Positions 13,859-22,934 of a stretch of 64,000 nt of DNA are shown piece by piece. The notes beneath the pieces were generated by a model. It was not told the DNA's origin. It searched no databases and saw only the letters and a list, made by a program, of their open reading frames with translations. Position 1 is the first letter of the stretch. Every line of letters starts with the position of its first letter. This stretch comes from Xanthomonas chitinilytica. GTDB taxonomy: Bacteria; Pseudomonadota; Gammaproteobacteria; Xanthomonadales; Xanthomonadaceae. The stretch covers positions 1 through 64,000 of the forward strand of contig NZ_JAPCHY010000008.1 in NCBI RefSeq assembly GCF_026107455.2. Reading direction: 5' to 3'. Position numbers and translations under genes: made by a program.

Positions 13859-16093
13859 GTGTCCACGATTCGCCTTTCCGGCGCGTTCGCGCCCGCTCCA
13901 TCGTTCCTTGCTCTGGCCCTTGTCCTGGCCCAGCCGTTCGCGGCCGCTGCCCAGGAGGCCACGCCCGTCCCCGATGGATCGGCCGAAGGCGGGGTGACGG
14001 AACTGGATGCGGTGCGCGTCAACGCCTACCGCACCACGTCCCATACCTCCGGCGCGACCAAGACCGATACCGCCATCGCCGAGACCGCGCAGTCGGTATC
14101 GGTGATCGCGCGCGAGGAACTGGATGCCCGCGGCGTGCAGAACCTCAACGAGGCCATGCGCTACGTCGCCGGCGTCGCGCTGGAAAGCAGCGGCATCGAC
14201 AACCGCGTCGACGATTTCCGCATCCGCGGCTTCGATGCCGGCAGCTGGTCGAACAACGTCACCATCGACGGCATGCGCGCGCCGCAGGGCAGCCAGTGGA
14301 ACCGCACCATGGTCGACAGCTGGAACCTGGACCGGGTGGAAGTGCTCAAGGGGCCGTCGGCGGTGATGTACGGGCAGGTGGCTCCCGGCGGCATGGTCAA
14401 CCAGGTCAGCAAGACCCCGACCCCGGACCAGGAGCAGATCCTGCGCGTGGGCATCGACGGCAACGGCCAGTACAGCACTGCGTTCGACGTCGGCGCCGGC
14501 ACCGGCGGCAACCGCCATCTGCTCCGCCTGGTGGGCCTGTACCGCGACGGCGGCACGCAGATCGACCACACCGACCAGCAGCACTGGTTCCTGGCGCCCA
14601 GCTACACCTTCCAGATCGCGGACAGGACCCGGTTGACGCTGCTGGGCCTGTACCAGAAGGACGACGGCGGCTCGACCTACCAGTTCCTGCCGATGGACGG
14701 CACCCTGGTCGCCACCCCGTATGGCCGCATGAAGAACACCACCTTCATCGGCGAGCCGGGCTGGAACGCCTACGACCGCACCCTCTGGACCGCCGGCTGG
14801 CTGTTCGAGCACGGTTTCAACGAACGTTGGACGCTGAGCCAGAGCGCCCGCCACACCGATGTCGAGTCGGTATTCCGTACCGTGGTCACGGGCGCGCCGC
14901 TGAACGCCGACGGCCGCACCCAGGCGCGCCGCGCCACCTGGGGCGAAGGCGATTCCAGGGGCGAGACCGTGGATACCCGCCTGACCGGCAGGTTCGGCAC
15001 CGGCATCGCCGAACACACGCTGTTGTTCGGCGTCGACTGGCAGAAGGCCGACTGGACCGGAGCCCGCGGCGCGATGGCCAACCCGGCCGACATCGACATC
15101 TTCAACCCGGTGCATACCGGCTATGTGCCGGTCACCACCGGCATCTCCTACTCCGGCGGCGTCAATCGCCAGACCGGTGTCTACCTGCAGGACCAGATCG
15201 CCCTGGACAAGTGGCGCCTGACCTTCGGCGGCCGCTACGACTGGACCCGCGACGATACCTTCACCCGCAGCTACAACGCGGTGAGCGGCGTCCATGGCCC
15301 GGTGGTGCCGACCCTGGTCGAGAACGAGGCGTTCACCGGCAACGCCGGCCTGCTGTACGTGGCCGACAGCGGCCTGACCCCCTACATCAGCTATGCCGAG
15401 TCGTTCCAGCCCGCGGGCACCAACAGCGACATGAGCTACACGCAGTCGCCGTTCGACCCGGTGACCGGCAAGCAGTGGGAGGGCGGCGTGAAGTACCAGC
15501 CGGCGACGTTCGACGGCCTGCTCAGCCTCTCGGTCTACGACCTGCGCCAGCAGAACATCCTCACCGACGATCCCGACGCCACCCACGATACCTGCGGTAA
15601 CTTCGGCAGCAGCCAGTGCCAGATCCAGAACGGCGAAGGCCGCGTGCGCGGCGTGGAGCTGGAAGGGCGCATCACCCCGCTGGACGGCTTCAGCGTGATC
15701 GGTGCGGCCAGCTGGATGGATTCGGAAGTCACCCGCGGCACCGATGGTTATGCCGGCAAGCAGCTGACGATGGTGCCCGACTGGACCGCCGCGCTGTGGG
15801 CCGACTACACCTTCCGGGTGGGCGCGCTGGAAGGCCTGAGCCTGGCTGCCGGCGTGCGCTACAACGGCAAGAGCTATGGCGACAGCGGCAACCTGTACCT
15901 GATCCCGTCCTACACGCTGTGGGATGCGGCGGTCCGTTACGACGCCGGCCGGCATGGCGCGGTGGCCACGCAGTTCGCGCTCAACGTCAGCAACCTGGCC
16001 GACAAGACCTTCGTGTCGACCTGCAGCACCCGGCAGTCCTGCTACTACGGCACCGGCCGCACCGTCACCGCCACGGCGCGTTTCAGCTGGTGA
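13859..16093 (+). CDS. TonB-dependent siderophore receptor
   Basis: About 744 residues from the GTG at 13859, which gives a signal peptide ending FAAAAQ. Upstream in-frame ATGs (13778, 13793) lie inside the promoter and are rejected. A plug domain follows with ETAQSVSVIARE, FRIRGFDAG, the VEVLKGPSAVMYGQ strand and PGGMVNQVSK. A 22-strand barrel follows, ending in the aromatic RFSW typical of outer-membrane proteins. The plug and size match ferric-siderophore receptors that take up iron complexes using TonB energy. The Fur-type promoter agrees. The siderophore is not deducible. Confidence 0.93.
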   Translation: MSTIRLSGAFAPAPSFLALALVLAQPFAAAAQEATPVPDGSAEGGVTELDAVRVNAYRTTSHTSGATKTDTAIAETAQSVSVIAREELDARGVQNLNEAMRYVAGVALESSGIDNRVDDFRIRGFDAGSWSNNVTIDGMRAPQGSQWNRTMVDSWNLDRVEVLKGPSAVMYGQVAPGGMVNQVSKTPTPDQEQILRVGIDGNGQYSTAFDVGAGTGGNRHLLRLVGLYRDGGTQIDHTDQQHWFLAPSYTFQIADRTRLTLLGLYQKDDGGSTYQFLPMDGTLVATPYGRMKNTTFIGEPGWNAYDRTLWTAGWLFEHGFNERWTLSQSARHTDVESVFRTVVTGAPLNADGRTQARRATWGEGDSRGETVDTRLTGRFGTGIAEHTLLFGVDWQKADWTGARGAMANPADIDIFNPVHTGYVPVTTGISYSGGVNRQTGVYLQDQIALDKWRLTFGGRYDWTRDDTFTRSYNAVSGVHGPVVPTLVENEAFTGNAGLLYVADSGLTPYISYAESFQPAGTNSDMSYTQSPFDPVTGKQWEGGVKYQPATFDGLLSLSVYDLRQQNILTDDPDATHDTCGNFGSSQCQIQNGEGRVRGVELEGRITPLDGFSVIGAASWMDSEVTRGTDGYAGKQLTMVPDWTAALWADYTFRVGALEGLSLAAGVRYNGKSYGDSGNLYLIPSYTLWDAAVRYDAGRHGAVATQFALNVSNLADKTFVSTCSTRQSCYYGTGRTVTATARFSW

Positions 16094-16752
16094 CCGTCTT
16101 GCGCCGCCGGTGAAGCCCGGCTGGCGCTTTCCGTGGAAAGGCACTCCACCGGTCGGTGCCGCACCATGGGCCTGCTGCCGGGCATCGCTGCCACCGCGTC
16201 ATGCATCGCGGCGGCGTTGCTGCCGTACGTCGCCTCGCCGCGGCGGTCGTTGCGTGCCGGTGGGCCCTGGCCGACGCGGCGCGGATGGTGGCCGTGCGCG
16301 CGGCCCATGCTGCTCTCGCAGGCGCCGGTCGAAGCGGTATCGGCATGCATGGCGGGCGCTGCCGTGCTGGCCGGGCCGCTGGCCCCGTTGCTGGCGGCCT
16401 GGCGCGCCGCGTTCCCCTGCCGCGGCGCCCATTCAGGCCATGATTGCGGGCGATCGTCCGGCCGCCGTTTCCGATGGTTTCCGTTGGCGGGTCGATGGAT
16501 GCGTCAAGCTCTTTCCCGGTGCACGGATCCTGAAGGGGCGATCCTGGTTCTCGAGGCCGCGCCACGAACAGCCGCATCGCGAATCGATGTCCACGGACAG
16601 CCTGCCTGCCTTCACCCGGAATCCGTTCTGCCGGGTCTAAGATCCGGGCTGGTGTTCCGCGCCCACCAGGGCGGACGACAGCCACGCAAGGATTCCGGGC
16701 GACACGGATGCTCGCGGAATCCGGGCGGGGCAGCGCATGGGAGGATACCGTC
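16094..16752. other. gene-free stretch after the siderophore receptor
   Basis: About 660 bp with no convincing intact gene. Fragments in different frames between about 16195 and 16430 are hydrophobic and rich in Ala (LLSQAPVEAVSACMAGAAVL). They could be a decayed small membrane protein of the kind often found next to siderophore receptors, but frames shift repeatedly and I do not call it. Confidence 0.4.
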
Positions 16753-17106
16753 GTGACAGCAAACGTTCGTGGGATGAATCCAGCCGCCGAACCGTCCGGA
16801 ACCGGCTGCCAGGAATGTCTGGCCGCGGGTACCTGGTGGTTCCATCTGCGGCGTTGTGCCGAATGCGGCCACATCGGGTGCTGCGACAGCTCTCCCCACC
16901 AGCATGCGCGCAAGCATTTCCTCGCCACCGGGCATCCGATCATCAGAAGCTTCGAGCCGGGTGAGACCTGGTTCTGGAACTTCGAGACCAACGCCCAGGT
17001 CGGGGGCGAGCCGCTGGCGCCGCCCCAGGCGCATCCGCAGGACCAGCCGGCGCCCGGCCCGGCCGGACGCGTTCCCGCGAACTGGCAGTCGCTGCTGAAC
17101 CAGTAG
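16753..17106 (+). CDS. UBP-type zinc finger protein (117 aa)
   Basis: GTG start at 16753 with GGGAGG about 8 nt upstream. The first 85 residues are a ZnF-UBP domain with ligands in CQECLAAG, RRCAECGHIGCCD, HQHARKHF and ATGHPI, plus a conserved WFWNFE segment. A Pro-rich tail follows. In eukaryotes the domain binds ubiquitin C-termini. Bacterial stand-alone versions exist in many proteobacteria without an established function. It lies 43 bp upstream of the DUF5996 gene and may share a transcript. Confidence 0.85.
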   Translation: MTANVRGMNPAAEPSGTGCQECLAAGTWWFHLRRCAECGHIGCCDSSPHQHARKHFLATGHPIIRSFEPGETWFWNFETNAQVGGEPLAPPQAHPQDQPAPGPAGRVPANWQSLLNQ

Positions 17107-17149
17107 CGAGGATCGTCATGGGCCACGCGTGCTTTGCCGAGGACATGCC

Positions 17150-18064
17150 ATGACCCGCGACAGGTCTTCCTCCGATTCGTGGCCGGCGCTTTCCTACCCG
17201 GCCTTCGAACCCACGCGATACCTTCTGCACATGGCGCTTCAGGCCGTCGGCAAGCTCAAGCTGGCGGAGCCATTCCAGGCGCAATGGGCCGAGATGCCGC
17301 TGTGGCTCAGCGCCAGCGGCCTGACCACCGGTCCGATTCCATACGGCGGCGGCGTCTACGAGGTCCGCATGGACTTCATGTCGCACGAGGTGCAGTGGCT
17401 CACGAGCTCGGGGGCGGCGGGACGGTTGCCGCTGGCTCCGACGTCCGTCGCCACGTTCGTCGACAGTCTGCTTGGCCAGCTTCGCCATGCCGGCATCGAC
17501 GCCGCCATCAACCCGATGCCCCAGGAAGTGCCCAACCCCATCCCGTTCGACGAGGACACGCAGCAGCGCCCGTACGATCGCGACCTGGTCGATGCATGGT
17601 GGCGCATCCTGCTCGACAGCCAACGCGTCCTGCGGGTCTTCCAGGGCCGGTTCACCGGCAAGACCCAGCCCATCGGCCTGATGTGGGGGACGTTCGACAT
17701 TCGCGCGGCCTTCTACAGCGGCAAGCCCGCGTCGCCTGCCGCAAACAGCGGCTTCATCCGTCGCAATGCGATGAATGCGGAGTTGATGGAGATGGGATGG
17801 TGGCCGGGCGATCCCTCCTGTCCCAAGCCCGCGTTCTATGCGTTCACCTATCCCCAACCGGCGGGGATCGAGAACGCGAAGGTGGACCCTGGCGCCGCAC
17901 GCTGGGACGCCGCCATGGGCGAGTTCCTGCTCGACTACGACGACCTGCGCCAGTCCCGCCATCCCGATGGCGACCTGCTTGCCTTTCTCGAATCCACCTA
18001 CAACGCCGGCGCGGTGGCGGCGGGTTGGGATTCCGGACTGCTGGGAAGCGGCCGTCCGGAGTGA
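17150..18064 (+). CDS. DUF5996 family protein
   Basis: 304 residues from the ATG at 17150; the earlier in-frame ATG at 17129 is less likely. The protein has the DUF5996 pattern: an N-terminal WPALSYPAF, then LHMALQAVGKLKLAEPFQAQW, a central WWRILLDSQRVLRVFQ, FTGKTQPIGLMWGTFDI, and a C-terminal block with GWWPGDP and AFYAFTYPQP. It is cytosolic with no membrane part. The biochemical function of the family is unknown. Confidence 0.85.
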   Translation: MTRDRSSSDSWPALSYPAFEPTRYLLHMALQAVGKLKLAEPFQAQWAEMPLWLSASGLTTGPIPYGGGVYEVRMDFMSHEVQWLTSSGAAGRLPLAPTSVATFVDSLLGQLRHAGIDAAINPMPQEVPNPIPFDEDTQQRPYDRDLVDAWWRILLDSQRVLRVFQGRFTGKTQPIGLMWGTFDIRAAFYSGKPASPAANSGFIRRNAMNAELMEMGWWPGDPSCPKPAFYAFTYPQPAGIENAKVDPGAARWDAAMGEFLLDYDDLRQSRHPDGDLLAFLESTYNAGAVAAGWDSGLLGSGRPE

Positions 18065-18240
18065 TTCTCCGCCCCCGCCGCCGGCCCGCACCGCGGGCGT
18101 CTGGCCGGATCTCCGGAGGCGCTTCGTGGTTTCCGCAGTAGCCGGGGTGGAGCGTTCGCCAATCCGCCTCGGGAGCCCATCGAGCGCGCGCAGTCCTGTG
18201 CTGCCTTCCGCTCCGCCCAATGGCGGCCGGCCTGTTCCGG

Positions 18241-19077
18241 TCAGAACGGCACGCCGTCGAGCCGGCCCATCCTGCCGCTGAGGAAGTCGCGTTTGGCCTG
18301 CACGATGCGCTCCGGCGTGTCCATCACGAAGGGACCATCGAAGATCAGTTCGCCTTCGACCCGCTCGCCGCCCAGCAACGCGATGGTGGCCGGCTGCCCG
18401 GCCGCGGCCTGCAGCGCGATCCGCGAGCCGGGACCGAACAGCGCCAGCGTGCCCGCTCCCAGCGCTTCGCCGGCCGCTCCCAGGGCCTCGCCCTCCAGTA
18501 CGTAGAAGCCGAGCTCGTCGGCCTCGACGTCCAGTTCGATCCGGGCACCGGGTTCCAGCTGGACATGCGCAAACACCGTCGGGGTCGCGTTGCGCATCGG
18601 CCCGGTGGTGTCGTCGACCTTGCCCGCGATGACGCGGACGCGGGCGCCCGGCCGGCGGATCTCCGGGATGTCGGCGGCGCGGAACGACGCGTAGTCCGGC
18701 TCGGCGAACTTCATGGACGGCGGCAGGCTGGTCCACAACTGCAGGCCGTGGCGTCCGCCGATCGGCTGTTCCGCATGCAGCATGCCGCGCCCGGCGCGGA
18801 TCCATTGCGCGTCGCCGGGACCGAGGCGGTCGCGGAAACCGGCGCTGTCGCGGTGCTCCACGCCCCCATCGAGCAGATAGCTGATCACCTCGATGCCGGC
18901 ATGCGGGTGCGGCCTGTCGCCGATGCCGCGCCGGCTCTGGTGCCGGTAGTGATCGAGGAACACGAACGGTCCGAGCGATGGGCGATCGTTCACGGGCAGG
19001 GCGCGCCACAACCGCATGTCGCCGTCGTCGACGACGCGATCCGAGGGAACGACCGTTTCGATTCCGCGTTGGTTCAT
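18241..19077 (-). CDS. pirin family protein
   Basis: 278 residues starting at the ATG at 19077 with GGAG upstream. Bicupin architecture: the metal-binding site of the N-terminal cupin is visible in RPHPHAGIEVISYLLDG, with the following His in VEHRDS and in RGMLHAEQP. The C-terminal cupin has LEPGARIELDVEADELGFYVLEGEA. Pirins oxidise flavonols such as quercetin or act as metal-dependent regulators, and this one cannot be placed further. It faces the DUF5996 gene convergently. Confidence 0.9.
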   Translation of the reverse strand: MNQRGIETVVPSDRVVDDGDMRLWRALPVNDRPSLGPFVFLDHYRHQSRRGIGDRPHPHAGIEVISYLLDGGVEHRDSAGFRDRLGPGDAQWIRAGRGMLHAEQPIGGRHGLQLWTSLPPSMKFAEPDYASFRAADIPEIRRPGARVRVIAGKVDDTTGPMRNATPTVFAHVQLEPGARIELDVEADELGFYVLEGEALGAAGEALGAGTLALFGPGSRIALQAAAGQPATIALLGGERVEGELIFDGPFVMDTPERIVQAKRDFLSGRMGRLDGVPF

Positions 19078-19182
19078 GGCAGGGCTCCCGCTACGACGGA
19101 TCGGACCCAAGACTGGCACGCTCGCGGCCGCCGTGGCCCGGCTTCGCGGCTGGGCAGGCGGACCCGAGCGCACTGGCGCAGG

Positions 19183-19542
19183 CTACGTGCCGAGTTCCAG
19201 CACCGGCGCGAAGCCGCCATAGATCATGCGCTTGCCGTCGAACGGCATCGGAGTGTCCGCCGGGTCCATGCGCGGATCCTCCATTATTTTCTTCATGCCG
19301 GCGTCGCGGGTGGCCTTGTCGGGCCATTCGATCCACGAGAACACCACCGCTTCCTCCCCCGTGGCCTGCACCGCGCGGAAGAAATCGGTCTGCTGGCCGT
19401 GCGGCACGTCGTCCCCCCAGCACTCGAGCACGCGCAGCGCGCCGTACTCGAGGAACACCGGGTCGAGGGTGCGTGCGTGTTCGATGAACTTCTCCTTGTT
19501 GGCGTTGGGAACGGCCAGCACGAAACCGTCGATGTACGACAT
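19183..19542 (-). CDS. DUF1428 family protein (119 aa)
   Basis: Starts at ATG 19542 (MSYIDGFVLAVP) and is a typical full-length member of the DUF1428 (YbaA) ferredoxin-like family. The KEKFIEHARTLDPVFLEYGALRVLECWGDDVP region and FSWIEWPDKATRDAGMKKIMEDPR are characteristic. These proteins are small, dimeric and cytosolic, with no known substrate. It lies about 100 bp upstream of pirin in the same direction and may be cotranscribed. Confidence 0.88.
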   Translation of the reverse strand: MSYIDGFVLAVPNANKEKFIEHARTLDPVFLEYGALRVLECWGDDVPHGQQTDFFRAVQATGEEAVVFSWIEWPDKATRDAGMKKIMEDPRMDPADTPMPFDGKRMIYGGFAPVLELGT

Positions 19543-19747
19543 GGGATGCCTCCAGGCGCTTGCCATGGCGCCGGAACGGGCGCCTTCAAGTTGACGACGA
19601 ATGGAAGGGGCGGAAATCGACAGGCGCCGGCGATCATGAGCGTACGGGCGTAACCGGGGCGTGACCCCGCCGGCACGCGGGCACGGCCGTTGCCGTTGCG
19701 GAGGCGCCATCCGTGCTGCAATGGACGCCCCTTGCAGGAGATCGGCG

Positions 19748-20212
19748 ATGAACCCGTTCACCGCATTCATGTCGCTGTCGATGACGGCCATTCCGGCCGC
19801 GGACGCCGGCGCCATCAGGTTGCAACCCGCCGGCAGCACCGCTTCCGCGGCCGGGCCTGCGGACTACTTCAGCGGTCGCGTGCGCATCGATGCGCCGTTC
19901 CAGACCGAGCCGCCAGCCCGGGTCGGCGGTGCCACCGTTACCTTCGAGCCGGGCGCGCGCACGGCCTGGCACACCCACCCGCTGGGGCAGACGCTGATCG
20001 TCACCGCCGGCCACGGTCGGGTGCAGGAATGGGGCAGGCCGGCGCGGGACATCCGCCCCGGCGACATCGTCTGGATCCCGCCGGGCATCAAGCACTGGCA
20101 TGGCGCCACGGCGGAAACGGCGATGACCCACATCGCCATCGCCGAAGCGCTGGACGGCTCGCCGGTGACCTGGCTGGAACACGTCAGCGAGGCGCAGTAC
20201 CGCGGCGGATGA
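19748..20212 (+). CDS. cupin protein resembling manganese-dependent hydroxynitrile lyases
   Basis: 154 residues; ATG at 19748 with AGGAG 7 nt upstream. Single cupin barrel with the metal site in [16 protein letters not shown], where the usual glutamate of the cupin motif is replaced by glutamine, and a later His in IKHWHGA. The ligand set (HxH, Gln, His) is the one I know from acidobacterial cupin hydroxynitrile lyases and related carboxymuconolactone-associated cupins. Enzyme activity is not proven. It may also act on other small aldehydes. Confidence 0.85.
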   Translation: MNPFTAFMSLSMTAIPAADAGAIRLQPAGSTASAAGPADYFSGRVRIDAPFQTEPPARVGGATVTFEPGARTAWHTHPLGQTLIVTAGHGRVQEWGRPARDIRPGDIVWIPPGIKHWHGATAETAMTHIAIAEALDGSPVTWLEHVSEAQYRGG

Positions 20213-20259
20213 GCGCTGGCGTCGTCGCCGGCGCGCGGCCGGACGACGCCGGCGGACAG

Positions 20260-20649
20260 TCATTCGCCCTGGTACTGCTTCTCTTCCACCAGCGCCGAGC
20301 CGGCGAGGCGGTTGATCTCGTTCTTGACCGCCACGCGCTCGCCGTTGGTGCCGTACACGCCGCGGGCCAGGGCGATGAAGCCGTCGTCGAAGGCCTGCGC
20401 CGCTTCGCGCGCGCGCAGGCCGTCCTGGATGTCCCACATGCGTTCGTTGATCGCCTTGAGCCGGTCCTTCAACGCGGCCAGCGCCGGGCGTGCGGTGCGC
20501 TGCTGTTCCCACAGCGGCCACAGGCCGTCCAGTTCGGTGCGGATGTTGGCCAGCTTGGCGGCGTCGGCGATGCGTTCGGCCTTGATTTCCAGGATGGTGA
20601 TCTTGTCGATCAGCTCGCCGATCGATACCGGAGTCAGGATCGTTTGCAC
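20260..20649 (-). CDS. DUF6165 family protein (129 aa)
   Basis: The GTG at 20649 gives the family-like N-terminus VQTILTPVSIGELIDKITIL. An ATG at 20679 would add ten residues without family similarity. The protein is helical, with LAALKDRLKAINERMWDIQDGLR and ARGVYGTNGERVAVKNEIN. DUF6165 proteins are often near glycan or tetratricopeptide genes, but nothing of that kind is adjacent here. Function unknown. Confidence 0.8.
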   Translation of the reverse strand: MQTILTPVSIGELIDKITILEIKAERIADAAKLANIRTELDGLWPLWEQQRTARPALAALKDRLKAINERMWDIQDGLRAREAAQAFDDGFIALARGVYGTNGERVAVKNEINRLAGSALVEEKQYQGE

Positions 20650-20813
20650 GCGGGGACACCAGGGAAGAGGGGACGCCATGATAGCGCCGGCGGCTATGCG
20701 GGCCGATGCGGGCAGCCAGCGCCCGCGCGCGGAACGGCGGCCGGCGATGCCGCGATGGCAACGCCGGCACGCTTGCCGGAAGATGACGGGGCCCTCCATA
20801 CCCGGGATCGTCC

Positions 20814-21284
20814 ATGACGCCGCGCATCTCCATCGTCCTGCTGTTGTCGCTGGCGCTGCCGTCCGTGGCCGCGGAACGGACGCACACGGCGCTGGAAGGC
20901 GCCTGGCAACTGCAGTCCGGCGAGTACGTCGGAGAGGACGGTGTCGCGGTCGACTACGCGAGCCTGCAGCTGGCCGGCACCAAGCTGCTGGCCGATGGCC
21001 ATTTCGCCTTCACCACGACCAGCCGGGGGCGGTTCTGGGCAGGCGGCTCGGGCACCTACGCCAGCGACGCGGCGACCTATACCGAGACCCCGCGCATGGC
21101 CTCCTACCCGCTGGAGGGCGATGGCCGCTACAGCTTCCGCTACACGCTGCAGGGCGATACCTGGACGCTGGAGCGCTGGGACGGCGATCGCCGGGTCGAG
21201 CGCGAGGTCTGGCGGCGGGCGCTGGCGGAGCCGCGACAGGCGGCGGGCGATACGGAACCGCCGCGGCCGGCCAGCGGCGGCTGA
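20814..21284 (+). CDS. secreted lipocalin-like hypothetical protein (156 aa)
   Basis: Signal peptide residues 1-20 (LLLSLALPSVAA), then a beta-rich domain. It starts with ALEGAWQLQSGEYVG, a lipocalin-like GxW start, followed by ADGHFAFTTTSRGRFWAGGSGTY and RYSFRYTLQGDTWTLERW. This strand order is typical of small secreted beta-barrel proteins of the DUF4488/lipocalin-like type. The C-terminal 20 residues are low complexity. Probably binds a small hydrophobic ligand; unproven. Confidence 0.75.
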   Translation: MTPRISIVLLLSLALPSVAAERTHTALEGAWQLQSGEYVGEDGVAVDYASLQLAGTKLLADGHFAFTTTSRGRFWAGGSGTYASDAATYTETPRMASYPLEGDGRYSFRYTLQGDTWTLERWDGDRRVEREVWRRALAEPRQAAGDTEPPRPASGG

Positions 21285-21299
21285 AACGGCGCGGCGCGC

Positions 21300-21773
21300 T
21301 CAGCCGTTGCCGCGCAGGCGCAGCGCCAGGCCCTTGAGGAAGTTGCGCAGCAGCTGGTCGCCGCAGGCGCGGTAGTTCTTGTGGCCGGGCTGGCGGAACA
21401 GCGCCGACAGCTCGGGCTTGGACACCGGGAAGCCGGCGCTTTCGAAGATCTCGTGCATGTCCACGTCCTTGAGCTGGAACGCGACCCGCAGCTTCTTCAG
21501 CACCAGGTTGTTGTTGATGCGCTTCTCCACCGGCCGCGGCGGCATCGACTCGTCGCGGCCGCGGTAGTGGAAGATCAGCCCGTCGAGGAAGTGCGCCAGC
21601 ACCGGGTCCGGGCATTCGACGAACAGCGGTTCGTCGTCCTTGCGCAGGAAATCGTGCACCTGCGCCGGATCGACGGCGAACGCGGGATCGGCCAGGTGGA
21701 TGGTATCGACGATCATGCCGTCGCTGAGGTCGAGGGTGTAGCGGATGCTGCGCAGGACATCGTTGTTGATCAT
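21300..21773 (-). CDS. DUF1456 (YehS-like) family protein (157 aa)
   Basis: ATG at 21773; the longer open frame upstream is antisense noise. Two repeats of about 65 residues each begin with NNDVLRSIRYTLDLSD and NNLVLKKLRVAFQLKD, exactly the duplicated DUF1456 unit. The end KNYRACGDQLLRNFLKGL is conserved. It is a cytosolic protein of unknown function present across gammaproteobacteria. Confidence 0.92.
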   Translation of the reverse strand: MINNDVLRSIRYTLDLSDGMIVDTIHLADPAFAVDPAQVHDFLRKDDEPLFVECPDPVLAHFLDGLIFHYRGRDESMPPRPVEKRINNNLVLKKLRVAFQLKDVDMHEIFESAGFPVSKPELSALFRQPGHKNYRACGDQLLRNFLKGLALRLRGNG

Positions 21774-21977
21774 TGCCACTCCGGAAAACCGCCGGGCGGG
21801 TGGCCTGGCCGGCGTCCATTCTAGCGCCGGGCGTCGCCGTGGCCGTCTAGAATGGCCGTCCTCCCGCCTGTCGGCCGCCGCCATGCACATCCCCGGAGGC
21901 GCGGCGCCGGGCGTCGGCGCCGCATCGCCGCCTTCCGCCGCCGGCCCGCGCGGGCCGGGGTGCCCGGGTCCCTCGCC

Positions 21978-22301
21978 ATGAGCCTGCGCGCCATCCTCCA
22001 CCTGTTCCTGCATGCCGCGGTACCGGCGTTGCTGGCGTGGCTGTTCTGGCGCAGGGATTTCGGCCGGGCGTGGCTGCTGATGCTGCTGGGCTGGCTGATC
22101 GACCTGGACCACCTGCTGGCCGACCCGGTCTATGCGCCCGATCGCTGCAGCATCGGCTTCCATCCGCTGCACACCGCGCCGGCCATCGCGCTGTACGCCG
22201 GATTGACGCTGCCCAGGCGCACCCGCCTGTTCGGCATCGGCCTGCTGCTGCACATCGTGCTGGATGCCATCGACTGCGCGTGGATGCGTTGTTGCGGCTG
22301 A
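21978..22301 (+). CDS. DUF6122 family integral membrane protein (107 aa)
   Basis: The ATG at 21978 precedes LHLFLHAAVPALLAWLFW. Three to four hydrophobic helices are visible, with the conserved motif MLGWLIDLDHLLADPVYAPD followed by CSIGFHPLHT and a final HIVLDAIDCAWM. The His and Asp residues suggest metal binding at the membrane, resembling small metal-dependent membrane hydrolases. No function has been shown for the family. Confidence 0.82.
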   Translation: MSLRAILHLFLHAAVPALLAWLFWRRDFGRAWLLMLLGWLIDLDHLLADPVYAPDRCSIGFHPLHTAPAIALYAGLTLPRRTRLFGIGLLLHIVLDAIDCAWMRCCG

Positions 22302-22362
22302 GCGCGGCGCAGACGAAAAGCGCGCCGGACGGCGCGCTCGGGAGCATCGCTGGAACCGCGGC

Positions 22363-22818
22363 CTACCAGCCGTAGGGCGGCACCGGCCCGCGGTAGCCCG
22401 GTCCGGGCCCGAAGTAGCCCGGGCCCTTGCCCTGGCTGACGTCGATGTTGACGTCCACGCGCCGGGTCTCGCCCTCGTCGTTGGTGTAGTTCTTGCCCAG
22501 GTTGATGCTGGCCGCGCTCCAGTGGCTGTTGCCGTAGCGCTTGGAGTAGCCGATGCCGGTGCTCACGCTGCCGTGGACCTGCAGCTTGTCGTCCACCACC
22601 GTGGCGCGTGCGTCTTCCGCGTCGGTCAGCCGGCGGCCGCTGTGGTCGCCGTAGAAGGTGCCGGGCGGGTCGGCCTGGTAGGCCGGGTCGCCCAGGTAGC
22701 GGATCGGCTCCTGCGGCACGCTCAGGTCCAGCGCGGCGGGGTCGGTGGTCGGGGCGTCCTGCGCCGGGGCGATGGCCGGTGCCATCAGGCAGGCCAGGAT
22801 CAGGGGGATGCGGATCAT
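22363..22818 (-). CDS. secreted hypothetical protein with glycine/proline-rich end (151 aa)
   Basis: ATG at 22818 with a signal peptide (IPLILACLMAPAIAPAQ). The mature protein contains the segment QVHGSVSTGIGYSKRYGNSHW and IDVSQGKGPGYF, and ends in Gly/Pro/Tyr repeats (GPGPGYRGPVPPYGW). It is probably periplasmic or surface exposed. Related short proteins occur in other Xanthomonadaceae as far as I can recall. No function is known. Confidence 0.72.
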   Translation of the reverse strand: MIRIPLILACLMAPAIAPAQDAPTTDPAALDLSVPQEPIRYLGDPAYQADPPGTFYGDHSGRRLTDAEDARATVVDDKLQVHGSVSTGIGYSKRYGNSHWSAASINLGKNYTNDEGETRRVDVNIDVSQGKGPGYFGPGPGYRGPVPPYGW

Positions 22819-22934
22819 CGGACGACGGACTCCCGGGGCAGGCGGTGCGACACGGCAGGATGCAGCAACGGCAACCCTAGCAGCCGCGGCTTGAATGATG
22901 CCTGTCGCCGGCCGCGGCGGCCATCGCGGGCGCA

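Noticed and set aside
13763-16144. A 793-residue leftward frame
   Set aside because: Antisense to the TonB receptor, which has plug and barrel signatures.
16133-16756. Possible small membrane protein after the siderophore receptor
   Set aside because: Hydrophobic pieces lie in different frames and there is no start with a ribosome site. At best it is a decayed gene.
20219-20249. Hairpin after the cupin gene
   Set aside because: An 8-bp stem with a long loop and no T-run. It could be chance in high-GC DNA.
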